A stretch of DNA of 64,000 bases from an uncultured Eubacteriales bacterium (GTDB lineage: Bacteria; Bacillota; Clostridia; Oscillospirales; Acutalibacteraceae). Location of the stretch: contig CAKSIU010000002.1 in the NCBI GenBank assembly GCA_934463265.1, forward strand, positions 1 through 64,000, read 5' to 3'. Below the pieces are notes generated by a model that was not told the DNA's origin, did no database searches, and saw only the letters and a program-made list of their open reading frames with translations. Positions 55,726 to 63,824 of the stretch are shown in pieces. A program made the translations under genes and the position numbers. How positions within the stretch are numbered: position 1 is the stretch's first letter; each line of letters starts with the position of its first letter.

Positions 55726-56313
55726 TTATAACAATCTGATTCTGTCAAGCGGCCAATTAATTACAAATGCTCGTCCATAAATCTTATTATGACTTACCAG
55801 ACCAATTTTTGAATAACGACTGTCTAGAGAATGATTTCTATTATCTCCCAAAACCACAACATAATTTTCCGGCACAGTAATTAAAACATTGTTTGGAATA
55901 TATCCGTCAGCTTGATAAGCCGTTGGCTCATAAATGTAATCTTCATTCAAAACCTGACCATTAACATAAACCTCGTGCTTATCATAGTCAATTTTAAAAG
56001 TATCTCCAGGTATTGCGATGACACGTTTTACGATATTTTTATTCAGCCGGTCATTTGAATCAATCGTGACTATATCGCCTTTTTGAGGGGTGTACATAAA
56101 CTTATTTATCAACAATCTGTCGCCATCATGCAAGGTTGGAAGCATAGATTCTCCTGAAACAGTAAAAAACATAACAAAAATTGTTATAAAAAAGCAGACA
56201 GAAAATGCAAAAAATATGGAACTTCCCCATTCAAAAGTTTCTCTTACCGACTTTGAAACGTTTTCATTGTTCATAGAACCTTTAATAATCAGACCACTCG
56301 ACTTGTTTTCCAT
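55726..56313 (-). CDS. lepB: signal peptidase I
   Basis: Signal peptidase I removes signal peptides from exported proteins. The 195-residue protein has one N-terminal membrane helix (about 33-52), the nucleophile in VSGESMLPTLHDGD (Ser), the general base in NIVKRVIAIPGD (Lys) and GDNRNHSLDSRYSKIG. This is the Gram-positive single-helix form. It starts with GGAGGTATTTTT before ATG 56313 and lies 82 bases after rplS with a terminator between. Confidence 0.95.
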   Translation of the reverse strand: MENKSSGLIIKGSMNNENVSKSVRETFEWGSSIFFAFSVCFFITIFVMFFTVSGESMLPTLHDGDRLLINKFMYTPQKGDIVTIDSNDRLNKNIVKRVIAIPGDTFKIDYDKHEVYVNGQVLNEDYIYEPTAYQADGYIPNNVLITVPENYVVVLGDNRNHSLDSRYSKIGLVSHNKIYGRAFVINWPLDRIRLL

Positions 56314-56368
56314 AAAAATACCTCCATATTTTTTATTAAAACATGAATTTCACAAACCAAAAGCAGAT

Positions 56369-56393
56369 AAAAAAAGGGACAATAAGCCCCTTA
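56369..56393 (-). terminator. terminator after rplS
   Basis: Minus strand AAGGGGCTTATTGTCCCTT folds into a short stem, followed by TTTTTATCTGC; it ends rplS transcription three bases after the stop codon. Confidence 0.7.
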
Positions 56394-56395
56394 TT

Positions 56396-56740
56396 TTAAC
56401 GAATTTTTTCTTTAACTTTAGCAGCTTTACCGAGTCTGTCGCGCAAATAATAAAGCTTACTTCTGCGAACTTTACCATGTCTGACAACCTGAATATTTTT
56501 AACATTTGGCGAATTAAGTGGAAAAATTCTTTCCACGCCGACACCATAAGAAACTCTTCTCACGGTGAAAGTCTCAGCCACACCGCTGCCCTTGCGAGCA
56601 ATAACAGTGCCCTCGAACATTTGAATTCTTTCTCTTTCGCCCTCTTTAATATTCACGCTGACCTTAACAGTGTCACCGATATTAAACTCTTGCAATTCAG
56701 GCTTAACAGAACTTTGCGAAATAATTTTTAAAGCGTCCAT
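56396..56740 (-). CDS. rplS: 50S ribosomal protein L19
   Basis: L19 lies at the 30S-50S interface. The 114-residue protein has [54 protein letters not shown] and [23 protein letters not shown] 56740 follows TGGAGGATAAAT. The start at 56773 in the open frame has no RBS. Confidence 0.98.
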   Translation of the reverse strand: MDALKIISQSSVKPELQEFNIGDTVKVSVNIKEGERERIQMFEGTVIARKGSGVAETFTVRRVSYGVGVERIFPLNSPNVKNIQVVRHGKVRRSKLYYLRDRLGKAAKVKEKIR

Positions 56741-56897
56741 ATTTATCCTCCAAAATATACAACAGTCATGCAAATGGCAGCGGACTGCGTGTTTAAATAT
56801 ATAGCGTAGAGCTACAATTTAAATCCCGTCGATAAAAAAATTTACCCACGGCAATTAAACATGGAAATATTATAACACACAAAAATAAATTTTGCAA
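56741..56897 (-). promoter_or_regulatory. rplS promoter and leader
   Basis: Minus strand TTGCAA (56897-56892), 17 bases, TATAAT (56874-56869) gives a near-consensus promoter with a start near 56862, hence a leader of about 120 bases. The leader can fold CCGTGGG near its 5' end and CAGTC/GACTG near 56795-56765. It may be a ribosomal-protein (L19-type) autoregulatory leader; I could not verify a match. Confidence 0.6.
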
Positions 56898-56917
56898 CAA
56901 GTTTTTCTCAAAAAATC

Positions 56918-56946
56918 TGCATTTGCTGCAGATTAAAAAAGTTACA
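56918..56946 (-). terminator. orphan terminator upstream of the rplS promoter
   Basis: Minus strand AATCTGCA pairs with TGCAGATT around GCAAA and is followed by TTTTGAG. No minus-strand gene precedes it before 57721, so it ends an unidentified transcript from 56947-57190. Confidence 0.65.
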
Positions 56947-57050
56947 AATGCAAACGCTCAGCGATTATTTGAAGCAAGAGATAAATCGAGCACTTAACAC
57001 CGTTCTCAAGAGAAGACAAAGCTCAGTAGTAAAACAACGCACAGTATCCA
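56918..57050 (-). ncRNA. possible small RNA ending at the orphan terminator
   Basis: A minus-strand transcript of about 130 bases could start near 57047 from a weak promoter (TTTTCA, 17 bases, TATATC) and end at the terminator above. It has no ORF longer than 28 codons. There is no match to 6S, SRP or tmRNA that I can see. This is inference from terminator placement only. Confidence 0.25.
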
Positions 57051-57136
57051 TGATATAAGAACTATTGTGATGAGTGAAAATAACTTTTCTTTGGCTAAAA
57101 CGCACGAAATGTGACGTTTTTTTCACGGAAAATTTG

Positions 57137-57165
57137 TTGACTTATTGAAAAATATATGCTATAAT
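57137..57165 (+). promoter_or_regulatory. near-consensus sigma-A promoter of the Nif11-like gene
   Basis: TTGACT (57137-57142), 17 bases including an extended TATGC, and TATAAT (57160-57165), 32 bases before ATG 57197. It is one of the strongest promoters in the window. Confidence 0.85.
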
Positions 57166-57196
57166 AACAACAAATAATTTTGAAAGGATGATTAAA

Positions 57197-57673
57197 ATGA
57201 CATTAGAAGAGTACAAACAGCAAGTTAAGGAAATTAAAGAGGCAAGCGAGAATTTTAAAGGGACAACGCAGGAGGAAGCAGTTAAATTTTTTGAAGATTT
57301 GGCAAAAAAATATCCTCAAGTTAACGAATTTAACACAAAAGTGATGGATTGCAAAGATTTGAAAGAGTTTAAAAATTTAGCGGACGCGTTTGGTATGAAG
57401 TTTAGCTCCGAAGACTCCGCCGAAAAGCTTTATTCTATGCTACAAGAAGGAAAAAAGCAGCTCAAAGCCGCCACATTAAAAACGCAAAACGGCACCGAGC
57501 TGAGTGACGATGCATTGAGCACGATATCTGGTGGACAGAAGGTTTTGAGCTGCTTGTGGATATTGGTTTCTTCACCTGCGACGTTGGTTGCGAGCATGGC
57601 GAATGACCAAGACACGCTTGATAAGATCGTTGAAATTGGAGACCGTGCGTACCGCATTGGAGATGGAGTATAA
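57197..57673 (+). CDS. Nif11-like double-glycine leader peptide (putative RiPP or bacteriocin precursor)
   Basis: The 158-residue protein has a long N-terminal leader. The Nif11-like segment is about residues 44-85 (NEFNTKVMDCKDLKEFKNLA, then DAFGMKFSSEDSAEKLYSML). The leader ends in TELSDDALSTISGG (Gly-Gly at 112-113), the standard cleavage signal for peptidase-containing ABC exporters. The putative core (114-158) is QKVLSCLWILVSSPATLVAS then 25 more residues, with a single Cys118 and a hydrophobic patch. GAAAGG precedes ATG 57197 (an ATG at 57188 is too near). No LanM, radical SAM enzyme, protease or transporter is near. It could be an orphan precursor whose machinery is elsewhere in the genome. 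Confidence 0.75.
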   Translation: MTLEEYKQQVKEIKEASENFKGTTQEEAVKFFEDLAKKYPQVNEFNTKVMDCKDLKEFKNLADAFGMKFSSEDSAEKLYSMLQEGKKQLKAATLKTQNGTELSDDALSTISGGQKVLSCLWILVSSPATLVASMANDQDTLDKIVEIGDRAYRIGDGV

Positions 57674-57680
57674 ACAGCAA

Positions 57681-57721
57681 AACCCACCATTCATTTTAGG
57701 TGAATGATGGGTTAATTTTTT
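57681..57721. terminator. terminator of the Nif11-like gene (bidirectional)
   Basis: AACCCACCATTCA (57681-57693) pairs with TGAATGATGGGTT (57701-57713) with one wobble, followed by AATTTTTTTA; also usable by ispH-S1 on the minus strand. Confidence 0.85.
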
Positions 57722-59706
57722 TATTTAGCCATAACGTCAGGAGTTTTTTCAGACTCATCTGAGACTTCTTCAGTATTTTCTTCTAATGCGGCCTTGATTG
57801 ACAGGCTAATTCTGTGCTTTTCAAAATCAATATCAGTTATCATCGCCTTAACTTCATCGCCAATCGACAAAACATCTTTAGGCTCACCGATTCTCTTATT
57901 TGATATTTGAGAAATGTGAATCAAACCATCGACACCTGGCAAAAAGTTTGCAAATGCGCCGTAAGGTGTCAAACCTACAATTTTAGCATCAACAATTGTG
58001 CCAACAGGATATTTATTTTTCAATTTTTCCCACGGATTATCTTCATTTTTTCTGTAACTTAGAGAAATCTTTCCTGCTTCTTTGTCGAAACTTTTTACAG
58101 AAACCTCAATCTCGTCGCCCAAATTCAAAACTTCGGACGGATACTTCACACGTTCCCAAGACAATTCGGAAATATGAATCATACCATCAATCGGGCCTAA
58201 ATCAATAAACGCACCGTAATTCGTAAAAGATTTAACCTTACCCTTAAGCTTTTGACCAACTTCGAGACCGTCAAAGAATTTTTCGATAGCAACTTTTTTC
58301 TCATCATGCAAAACAGAACGAATCGAACCAATAGCTCTTCTACGTTTCTCATTAACTTCGATAATTCTAAATCTAACCTCTTTATTTTTCAAATCTTCTA
58401 AATTTTCGCTTCTAGAAGAAGTTGCAAGCGAAGCCGGAATAAAAATTCTGATACCGTTCGTTAAAACGATTACACCACCTTTTATTATCTCTACAACTTT
58501 ACCGGTTAAAATTGAATTATTCTCATGTGCAGCAATAATTTCTTCAAAGCCTTTAGCAGAATCTATGCGTTTTTTAGACAGCATAATTGTGCCATCTTGA
58601 TCATTCGTGCGCATAATTAAAAGATCTAATTCATCGCCGATTTTCACAATATCTTCAGGTTTTGCATTCGGGTCATTAGAAAGTTCCGCTGCAGGAATAA
58701 ATCCGGCATGCTTTCTGCCAACATCAACATAGACCTCATTAGGAGCGATTCCAACAACAATGCCTTTAACCTTATCATCTGTGTTCAAAGATTTTAACGA
58801 TTCCTCCAGCATCTGTTCAAAGTTCATTTCTTCCCCTTGTTCAACATCATTATTTTTCAACATATCTTCCATTTTTTGTTTAACCTCCTCTATAATGTTA
58901 GCCGGAGTGGACGCACCGGCAGTGATTCCAATAAATTTTGCACTTTTTATATTATCAAATTGCAAATCATCTAAATTTTCAATCAAAAACGACCTGCAAT
59001 TTTTATTACAAATATTAAATAGCTTGGCAGTATTTGAACTTTCTTTTCCGCCAATAACGACCATAACGTCGGCCTTTTTAGATAAAATTTCAGCTTCGCT
59101 TTGCCTATTAACAGTGGTATTGCAGATGGTGTTAAAAACTGTAACATTCTTATAGCTAGAGTTCAATAAGTCCAAGCAACGCCGCCACTGAGTGACACTA
59201 AAAGTGGTTTGAGCAACAACGATAATATTAAAATTAGAAAAATGGTTGTTATTTTTTATTATGTCCAATAATTCATCATAATCGTTAAAAGTACAAAAAT
59301 CTGCATTACAATGGCCGATTATACCTTTAATCTCAGGATGATTTTTGTCGCCAGCGATAAATATTACGTCGTTATTTTTTGAAGTTTTGGCGACAATATT
59401 GTGAATTTTTTTTACAAAAGGACAAGTCGCATCTAAATAATTTAAATTTAAATCGTTTATTTTTTGAATGACATCAAGTCCGACTCCATGTGAGCGTATG
59501 ACCAAAACTGAATCTTTATCCACATTTTCAGGGCACTCAACAATTTTCACACCCTTTTTAGAAAGTTCCTCAATCATCTGCGGATTATGTATTATTGAAC
59601 CCAACGTGCAAATTTTTTTACCACTGTCCAAAAGCCCATAAACGGAACTAATAGCCCGGCTAACACCAAAGCAAAAGCCCGCATTTGAAGCCACCTCTAT
59701 TTGCAA
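57721..59706 (-). CDS. ispH: fused 4-hydroxy-3-methylbut-2-enyl diphosphate reductase (IspH) and ribosomal protein S1
   Basis: The 661-residue protein joins two functions. Residues 1-280 are IspH, the iron-sulfur enzyme that makes IPP and DMAPP in the last step of the MEP isoprenoid pathway; the cluster cysteines are C12, C95 and C195 (AGFCFGV, DATCPFV, NTICNTT). Residues 311-640 are four S1 RNA-binding domains, e.g. VKGIVVGIAPNEVYVDVG, GQKLKGKVKSFTNYGAFIDL and VGLTPYGAFANFLPG. This fusion is known in Clostridia and is a single frame here with a short linker. The start is TTG 59706 after CGGAGGTTTGATTT. Confidence 0.95.
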   Translation of the reverse strand: MQIEVASNAGFCFGVSRAISSVYGLLDSGKKICTLGSIIHNPQMIEELSKKGVKIVECPENVDKDSVLVIRSHGVGLDVIQKINDLNLNYLDATCPFVKKIHNIVAKTSKNNDVIFIAGDKNHPEIKGIIGHCNADFCTFNDYDELLDIIKNNNHFSNFNIIVVAQTTFSVTQWRRCLDLLNSSYKNVTVFNTICNTTVNRQSEAEILSKKADVMVVIGGKESSNTAKLFNICNKNCRSFLIENLDDLQFDNIKSAKFIGITAGASTPANIIEEVKQKMEDMLKNNDVEQGEEMNFEQMLEESLKSLNTDDKVKGIVVGIAPNEVYVDVGRKHAGFIPAAELSNDPNAKPEDIVKIGDELDLLIMRTNDQDGTIMLSKKRIDSAKGFEEIIAAHENNSILTGKVVEIIKGGVIVLTNGIRIFIPASLATSSRSENLEDLKNKEVRFRIIEVNEKRRRAIGSIRSVLHDEKKVAIEKFFDGLEVGQKLKGKVKSFTNYGAFIDLGPIDGMIHISELSWERVKYPSEVLNLGDEIEVSVKSFDKEAGKISLSYRKNEDNPWEKLKNKYPVGTIVDAKIVGLTPYGAFANFLPGVDGLIHISQISNKRIGEPKDVLSIGDEVKAMITDIDFEKHRISLSIKAALEENTEEVSDESEKTPDVMAK

Positions 59707-59789
59707 AAATCAAACCTCCGAATTTAAAAGTTAAGATAATTATAAAATATATAAAAATAAAAATCAAGCATAAATTATTGTGGATAATA

Positions 59790-60212
59790 TTAATTAGAAT
59801 TTTTTTTAGAAAAATCCAGATAATTTTGCAAAATAACACTTGCTGCGACCGCATCTACAACATTTTTACGTTTTTTTCCGCGGACATTTGTTTCGTTAAG
59901 AAAATTATGCGCGGTAATCGTAGTACAGCGCTCATCGACCATAAAAACCGGCAAATTTGTGACATTACTTAAACTGGCGGTAAAATTTTTGCAATTTTGA
60001 GCACTTTTCCCCTCTGAGCCGTCCATATTTCTAGGAAGTCCGACTATAATCTTGCCGATTTTTTCTTTTTTACAAATTTCGTGTATTTTTTGCAGCAAAA
60101 CTTCTGTATTTTTTTCTGCAATAACACAAAATGGCGACGCCAAAATTTGGTTAACGTCCGAAACCGCTATCCCAGTCCGTGCCAAGCCTAAATCCACCGC
60201 TAAAATTTTCAT
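59790..60212 (-). CDS. yqgF: Holliday junction resolvase-like protein YqgF (RuvX)
   Basis: A 140-residue RNase H-fold protein. It processes 16S rRNA precursors and/or Holliday junctions; work in several bacteria supports the former. Motifs are MKILAVDLGLARTGIAVSD (first Asp), VGLPRNMDGSEG, VDERCTTITA (Glu) and VVDAVAASVILQNYL (last Asp). ATG 60212 has AAGGAGTTGTTT upstream. It is between ispH-S1 and valS. Confidence 0.93.
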   Translation of the reverse strand: MKILAVDLGLARTGIAVSDVNQILASPFCVIAEKNTEVLLQKIHEICKKEKIGKIIVGLPRNMDGSEGKSAQNCKNFTASLSNVTNLPVFMVDERCTTITAHNFLNETNVRGKKRKNVVDAVAASVILQNYLDFSKKNSN

Positions 60213-60240
60213 AAACAACTCCTTTTTGGGTCTCCGACGG

Positions 60241-60275
60241 CTCAAGGAAACTTTTTAAGGAAAAGTTTCCTTGAG
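60241..60275. repeat. perfect 15-bp stem-loop in the valS-yqgF gap
   Basis: CTCAAGGAAACTTTT (60241-60255) and its exact complement (60261-60275) enclose TAAGG. No U-run follows on either strand. It resembles the AAACTTTT-type intergenic hairpins scattered in Ruminococcaceae genomes rather than a terminator. The rest of the 60276-60413 stretch has no gene that I can see. Confidence 0.55.
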
Positions 60276-60413
60276 AAACCTTCAAAACCCTTTTTGCATT
60301 GGCGCCTAATGAAAGGCAAGCAAGGGCGAGTTGAGTCTTTTTAAATTAAATATTGCTCCGCCCGCTCCAAAAATCTAAGTAGTTCTCACCAAAGCCTCAT
60401 CAAATAAAAAGTT

Positions 60414-63044
60414 TTATCTGTTTTTTATAAAATCATCTAAAGATTTTTGCAAAAGAGTGCATTTTTCTGATAGAACCTGTGCATTTTTCTTTACTTCTTC
60501 GACAACATTTTGCGGAGCCTTCGATAAAAATCCGCTGTTGTTAAGTTTTGATAAGTCCTGATTGAGTTTCTTTTGATTCGATTCAAGCTCTTTTTTCAGC
60601 CGAGCAATTTCTGCATCTTTATCGATTAATTCATCCGTTGGTATAAGGACTTTGGCGTCGGACGTAACAACTGTTACGACATCATCTAAGTCAAAATGCG
60701 CACCGATGTTCACTTCTTTGGCGTAGGCTAACTTCTGAATAAACAGCGCACAAATTTCGAATAAATCTGTATTTTCTGTTGCGATGAACAAATTTGTTTT
60801 TTTAGACTGCACAACATTCATTTCCGCGCGCCGATTCCTCACAGCTTTTACGACATCAATCATAGACTTTACAGAATTTTCGGCGTCAACATCAACAAAT
60901 TCAGATGAAAATTTAGGGTATTCTGCTACCATTATAGACTCGCCTTCGTGAGGTAGTGACTGCCAAATTTCCTCTGTAATAAACGGCATAAATGGGTGCA
61001 ACAATCGCAAAATCCTGTCCATAACATAAACCAAAACGCAACGGGTGTTCTGAGCCAAATTTGGGTTTGATTGGATTCGTATTTTGGCAAGTTCAATGTA
61101 CCAATCGCAAAAATAATCCCAGACAAAATCATAAATTTTTTGCACAGCAACTCCGAGTTCAAATTTTTCAATATTCTCCGTAACACCGAGGCTAACAGAA
61201 TTTAAAAGGCTTAAAATCCATCTGTCTTCTAAATTTAAATCGCGAGAAATTTCATTTTTAACGTCAAAACCATCGATATTCATATGAATAAATCTGGCTG
61301 CGTTCCACAATTTATTGGCAAAGTTGCGGCTTGCACTCACTTTTTCTTCCGAAAATCGCATGTCGTTGCCCGGACTGTTTCCGCTAGCCAAAGAAAATCT
61401 CAGCGCGTCTGCACCGTATTTGTCAACAACTTCAAGCGGGTCTACGCCATTCCCTAGGGATTTTGACATTTTTCTTCCCTGCGAATCTCTCACAAGACCG
61501 TGAATCAAAACATTTTTAAAAGGAACTTTGCCGGTGTGTTCCATGGCAGAAAACACCATTCTGACAACCCAAAAGAAAATTATATCATAGCCGGTAACTA
61601 AAGTATCTGTTGGATAAAAATAGTCGAATTCAGCAGTTTTTTCCGGCCAGCCTAAAGTTACAAACGGCCACAATGCCGAAGAAAACCAAGTATCTAAAGT
61701 ATCTTCATCCTGCCTTATGTCGTGAGAGCCACATTTATCACAAGTTGAAACAGAATCTCTAGAAACAATCACTTTGCCGCACTTTTGACAGTAATATGCC
61801 GGAATTCTATGGCCCCACCAAAGCTGCCGGGAAATACACCAATCTTTGATGTTATTTAGCCAGTTAAAATAAATTTTATCAAAGCGGGCAGGAATAAATT
61901 TAGTCTCACCGTTTTTTACACATTCTATCGCAGGCTCAGCAAGTGGCGCCATTTTTACAAACCACTGTTTAGAAATTCTCGGCTCGATAATTTCGTTGCA
62001 GCGGTAGCAAGCGCCAACATTATGTTTAATAGGTTCAATTTTAATCAAATAACCCTCTGATTTTAAGTCTTCCACAATTTTTTTTCGTGCAGCAAATCTG
62101 TCTAAACCGCAGTATTTTCCACCATTTTCGTTTACAACAGCATTTTCGTCCATAACATTTATTATTGGCAAATTGTGTCGTAAACCTACCTCAAAATCAT
62201 TCGGGTCGTGCGCCGGAGTAATCTTAACAACGCCGGTACCGAAATCAATTTGCACATAAGAATCCGCAATTATTGGGATTTTTCGGCCAACAAGCGGAAC
62301 AATCGCGGTTTTTCCAATTAAATGTTTGTAACGGTCATCATCCGGGTTTACCGCAATGGCAGTATCTCCCAAAAGAGTTTCCGGACGTGTGGTAGCCAGT
62401 TCTACAAAGCCGTTTCCGTCGGATAATTCGTATTTTAAATGATAAAAACTGCCGTCATGTTCATTAAAGTCAACCTCAGCATCAGATATTGATGTTTTGC
62501 ATTTTGGGCACCAGTTAATTATCCTTTCGCCGCGATATATAAGACCTTTTTCGTAAAGCCGCACAAAAACTTCATTAACGGCAGTTTTGTTGCCGTCGTC
62601 CATAGTAAAACGCTCGCGGCTCCAGTCGCAAGACGCGCCCAATTTTTTTATTTGCGCAATGATTTTTCCTCCGTATTTTTCTTTCCATTCATAAGCGCGT
62701 TTTAAAAATTCATCGCGGCCGATATTCTCTTTTTTTAGGCCTTCTTTTCGCATAGCTTCCACAATTTTTGCCTCGGTTGCGATAGACGCATGGTCTGTAC
62801 CTGGAATCCAAAGTGTGCTGTAACCTTGCATCCTTTTAAAACGAATTAATATATCCTGCAGAGTTTCGTCCAAAGCATGTCCCATGTGCAAGTGACCTGT
62901 TATATTTGGCGGCGGCATAACGATTGTATACGATTTTTTGTTTTTTTCTATTTTAGCAGTAAAATATCCTCCATCTTGCCAAAATTTATATATTTTATCT
63001 TCGGCCTGGCTGGGTTCATAAGATTTTGAGAGTTCTTTGCTCAT
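60414..63044 (-). CDS. valS: valyl-tRNA synthetase
   Basis: ValRS charges tRNA-Val and edits mischarged threonine. The 876-residue protein has MPPPNITGHLHMGHALDET (HIGH as HMGH) near residue 45, zinc-type Cys pairs (CPKCK, CQKCG/CDKCG), the editing domain with ATTRPETLLGDTAI, the KMSKSLGNGVDP motif and the C-terminal coiled coil arm (IARLKKELESNQKKLNQD). ATG 63044 has AAAAGGAGTCG upstream. Despite a 115-base gap to the previous gene, no T-box is present. Confidence 0.97.
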   Translation of the reverse strand: MSKELSKSYEPSQAEDKIYKFWQDGGYFTAKIEKNKKSYTIVMPPPNITGHLHMGHALDETLQDILIRFKRMQGYSTLWIPGTDHASIATEAKIVEAMRKEGLKKENIGRDEFLKRAYEWKEKYGGKIIAQIKKLGASCDWSRERFTMDDGNKTAVNEVFVRLYEKGLIYRGERIINWCPKCKTSISDAEVDFNEHDGSFYHLKYELSDGNGFVELATTRPETLLGDTAIAVNPDDDRYKHLIGKTAIVPLVGRKIPIIADSYVQIDFGTGVVKITPAHDPNDFEVGLRHNLPIINVMDENAVVNENGGKYCGLDRFAARKKIVEDLKSEGYLIKIEPIKHNVGACYRCNEIIEPRISKQWFVKMAPLAEPAIECVKNGETKFIPARFDKIYFNWLNNIKDWCISRQLWWGHRIPAYYCQKCGKVIVSRDSVSTCDKCGSHDIRQDEDTLDTWFSSALWPFVTLGWPEKTAEFDYFYPTDTLVTGYDIIFFWVVRMVFSAMEHTGKVPFKNVLIHGLVRDSQGRKMSKSLGNGVDPLEVVDKYGADALRFSLASGNSPGNDMRFSEEKVSASRNFANKLWNAARFIHMNIDGFDVKNEISRDLNLEDRWILSLLNSVSLGVTENIEKFELGVAVQKIYDFVWDYFCDWYIELAKIRIQSNPNLAQNTRCVLVYVMDRILRLLHPFMPFITEEIWQSLPHEGESIMVAEYPKFSSEFVDVDAENSVKSMIDVVKAVRNRRAEMNVVQSKKTNLFIATENTDLFEICALFIQKLAYAKEVNIGAHFDLDDVVTVVTSDAKVLIPTDELIDKDAEIARLKKELESNQKKLNQDLSKLNNSGFLSKAPQNVVEEVKKNAQVLSEKCTLLQKSLDDFIKNR

Positions 63045-63082
63045 ATTAGTTACGACTCCTTTTTGATTATTCACCTTTTAAT

Positions 63083-63111
63083 ATTATGTCATTGACGCGG
63101 CGAGTTGTCAA
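63083..63111 (-). promoter_or_regulatory. promoter of valS
   Basis: Minus strand TTGACA (63111-63106), 17 bases, CATAAT (63088-63083); perfect -35 box. The leader is only about 35 bases, too short for a T-box. Confidence 0.75.
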
Positions 63112-63115
63112 CAAA

Positions 63116-63141
63116 GCAAAAAAGAGACTAAAAAAGCCTCT
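63116..63141 (-). terminator. terminator of the XRE regulator gene
   Basis: Minus strand AGAGGCT pairs with AGTCTCT, followed by TTTTTTGC. Confidence 0.7.
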
Positions 63142-63158
63142 TCTGAATTCATTCCTGA

Positions 63159-63578
63159 TTATTTACTTTTTTTCTGAGAAATTTTATCTAATTCTTTATT
63201 TTTTTCTACTTCTTTTTTTAGGTTTTCCAATATTTTGTTTTGAACGTCTGTTGACAAAACTCGGTACAAAGAAATTAAAGTTTTTTCTTTTTTAGAAAGT
63301 TCATAAACATAATCAAAATCTTTAGAATCGTAGCAAGTATACAAATCATCGCAGGAATCCTTTAAAGATTTGCGATTTTCCTTTTCTTCATTTTCGAGCA
63401 TTTCTGTATAAGAAATATTAAAAATTTTAGCTAATTTTATTATTGTATTAATATCCGGGGTAGTTTTTCCGGTCTCATAATAAGTATAAGTTGAACGTTC
63501 TATATTCAAAGCATTAGCGACCTGTTGCTGAGTATAGCCATTATTTTCGCGCAACTTTTTCAGTGTTTTTGATATCAT
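63159..63578 (-). CDS. XRE family transcriptional regulator
   Basis: The 139-residue protein has an N-terminal HTH of the Cro/C1 type (residues 5-58): LKKLRENNGYTQQQVANALN, then IERSTYTYYETGKTTPDINT with positions typical of SinR/Xre. The C-terminal half is charged and helical (residues 65-139: DLYTCYDSKDFDYVYEL, then Lys/Glu-rich) and probably dimerises. It is alone on its transcript and has a 34-bp palindrome 24-57 bases upstream of its start, probably its own operator. The regulated genes are not visible. Confidence 0.85.
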   Translation of the reverse strand: MISKTLKKLRENNGYTQQQVANALNIERSTYTYYETGKTTPDINTIIKLAKIFNISYTEMLENEEKENRKSLKDSCDDLYTCYDSKDFDYVYELSKKEKTLISLYRVLSTDVQNKILENLKKEVEKNKELDKISQKKSK

Positions 63579-63601
63579 TTTCTCACCTTTTAATAAAAAA
63601 A

Positions 63602-63635
63602 TTTAAGTAAGGTAATCTAGATTATCTTACTTAAA
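63602..63635. promoter_or_regulatory. 34-bp near-perfect palindrome upstream of the XRE regulator
   Basis: Half-site TTTAAGTAAGGTAATCT (63602-63618) matches the complement of 63619-63635 at 16 of 17 bases. It sits between the XRE gene and the divergent rimP promoter. On the minus strand a T-run follows (AATTTTTTTATT), so it could also act as an attenuator hairpin. An autoregulatory operator is the more likely reading. Confidence 0.65.
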
Positions 63636-63716
63636 AAGTCTAACAATTACTGTTTTTGGTGATATATCTTCACCTTTATGCGCCGAAAAGTTTTTATAAA
63701 AATTTTATTTTATCTG

Positions 63717-63798
63717 TTGCAATAAATATAAATTTATGGTATACTAATTTTAAAGTTTTATTCATTGATTTTGTAAGAGTGGGAACTAACCCGCTCTT
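63717..63798 (+). promoter_or_regulatory. rimP promoter and leader hairpin
   Basis: TTGCAA (63717-63722), 17 bases, TATACT (63740-63745). Downstream, AAGAGTGGG (63775-63783) pairs with CCCGCTCTT (63790-63798) with one G-U, followed by TTG. This stem resembles the leader stem often placed before rimP-nusA operons in Clostridia and may act as an attenuator. Confidence 0.65.
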
Positions 63799-63824
63799 TT
63801 GTTTATATTGAGGTGAATTTTGTT

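Noticed and set aside
63045..63158. T-box riboswitch before valS
   Set aside because: The mapped promoter leaves only about 35 leader bases and no TGGNACCGCG-like box exists. leuS also lacks one.
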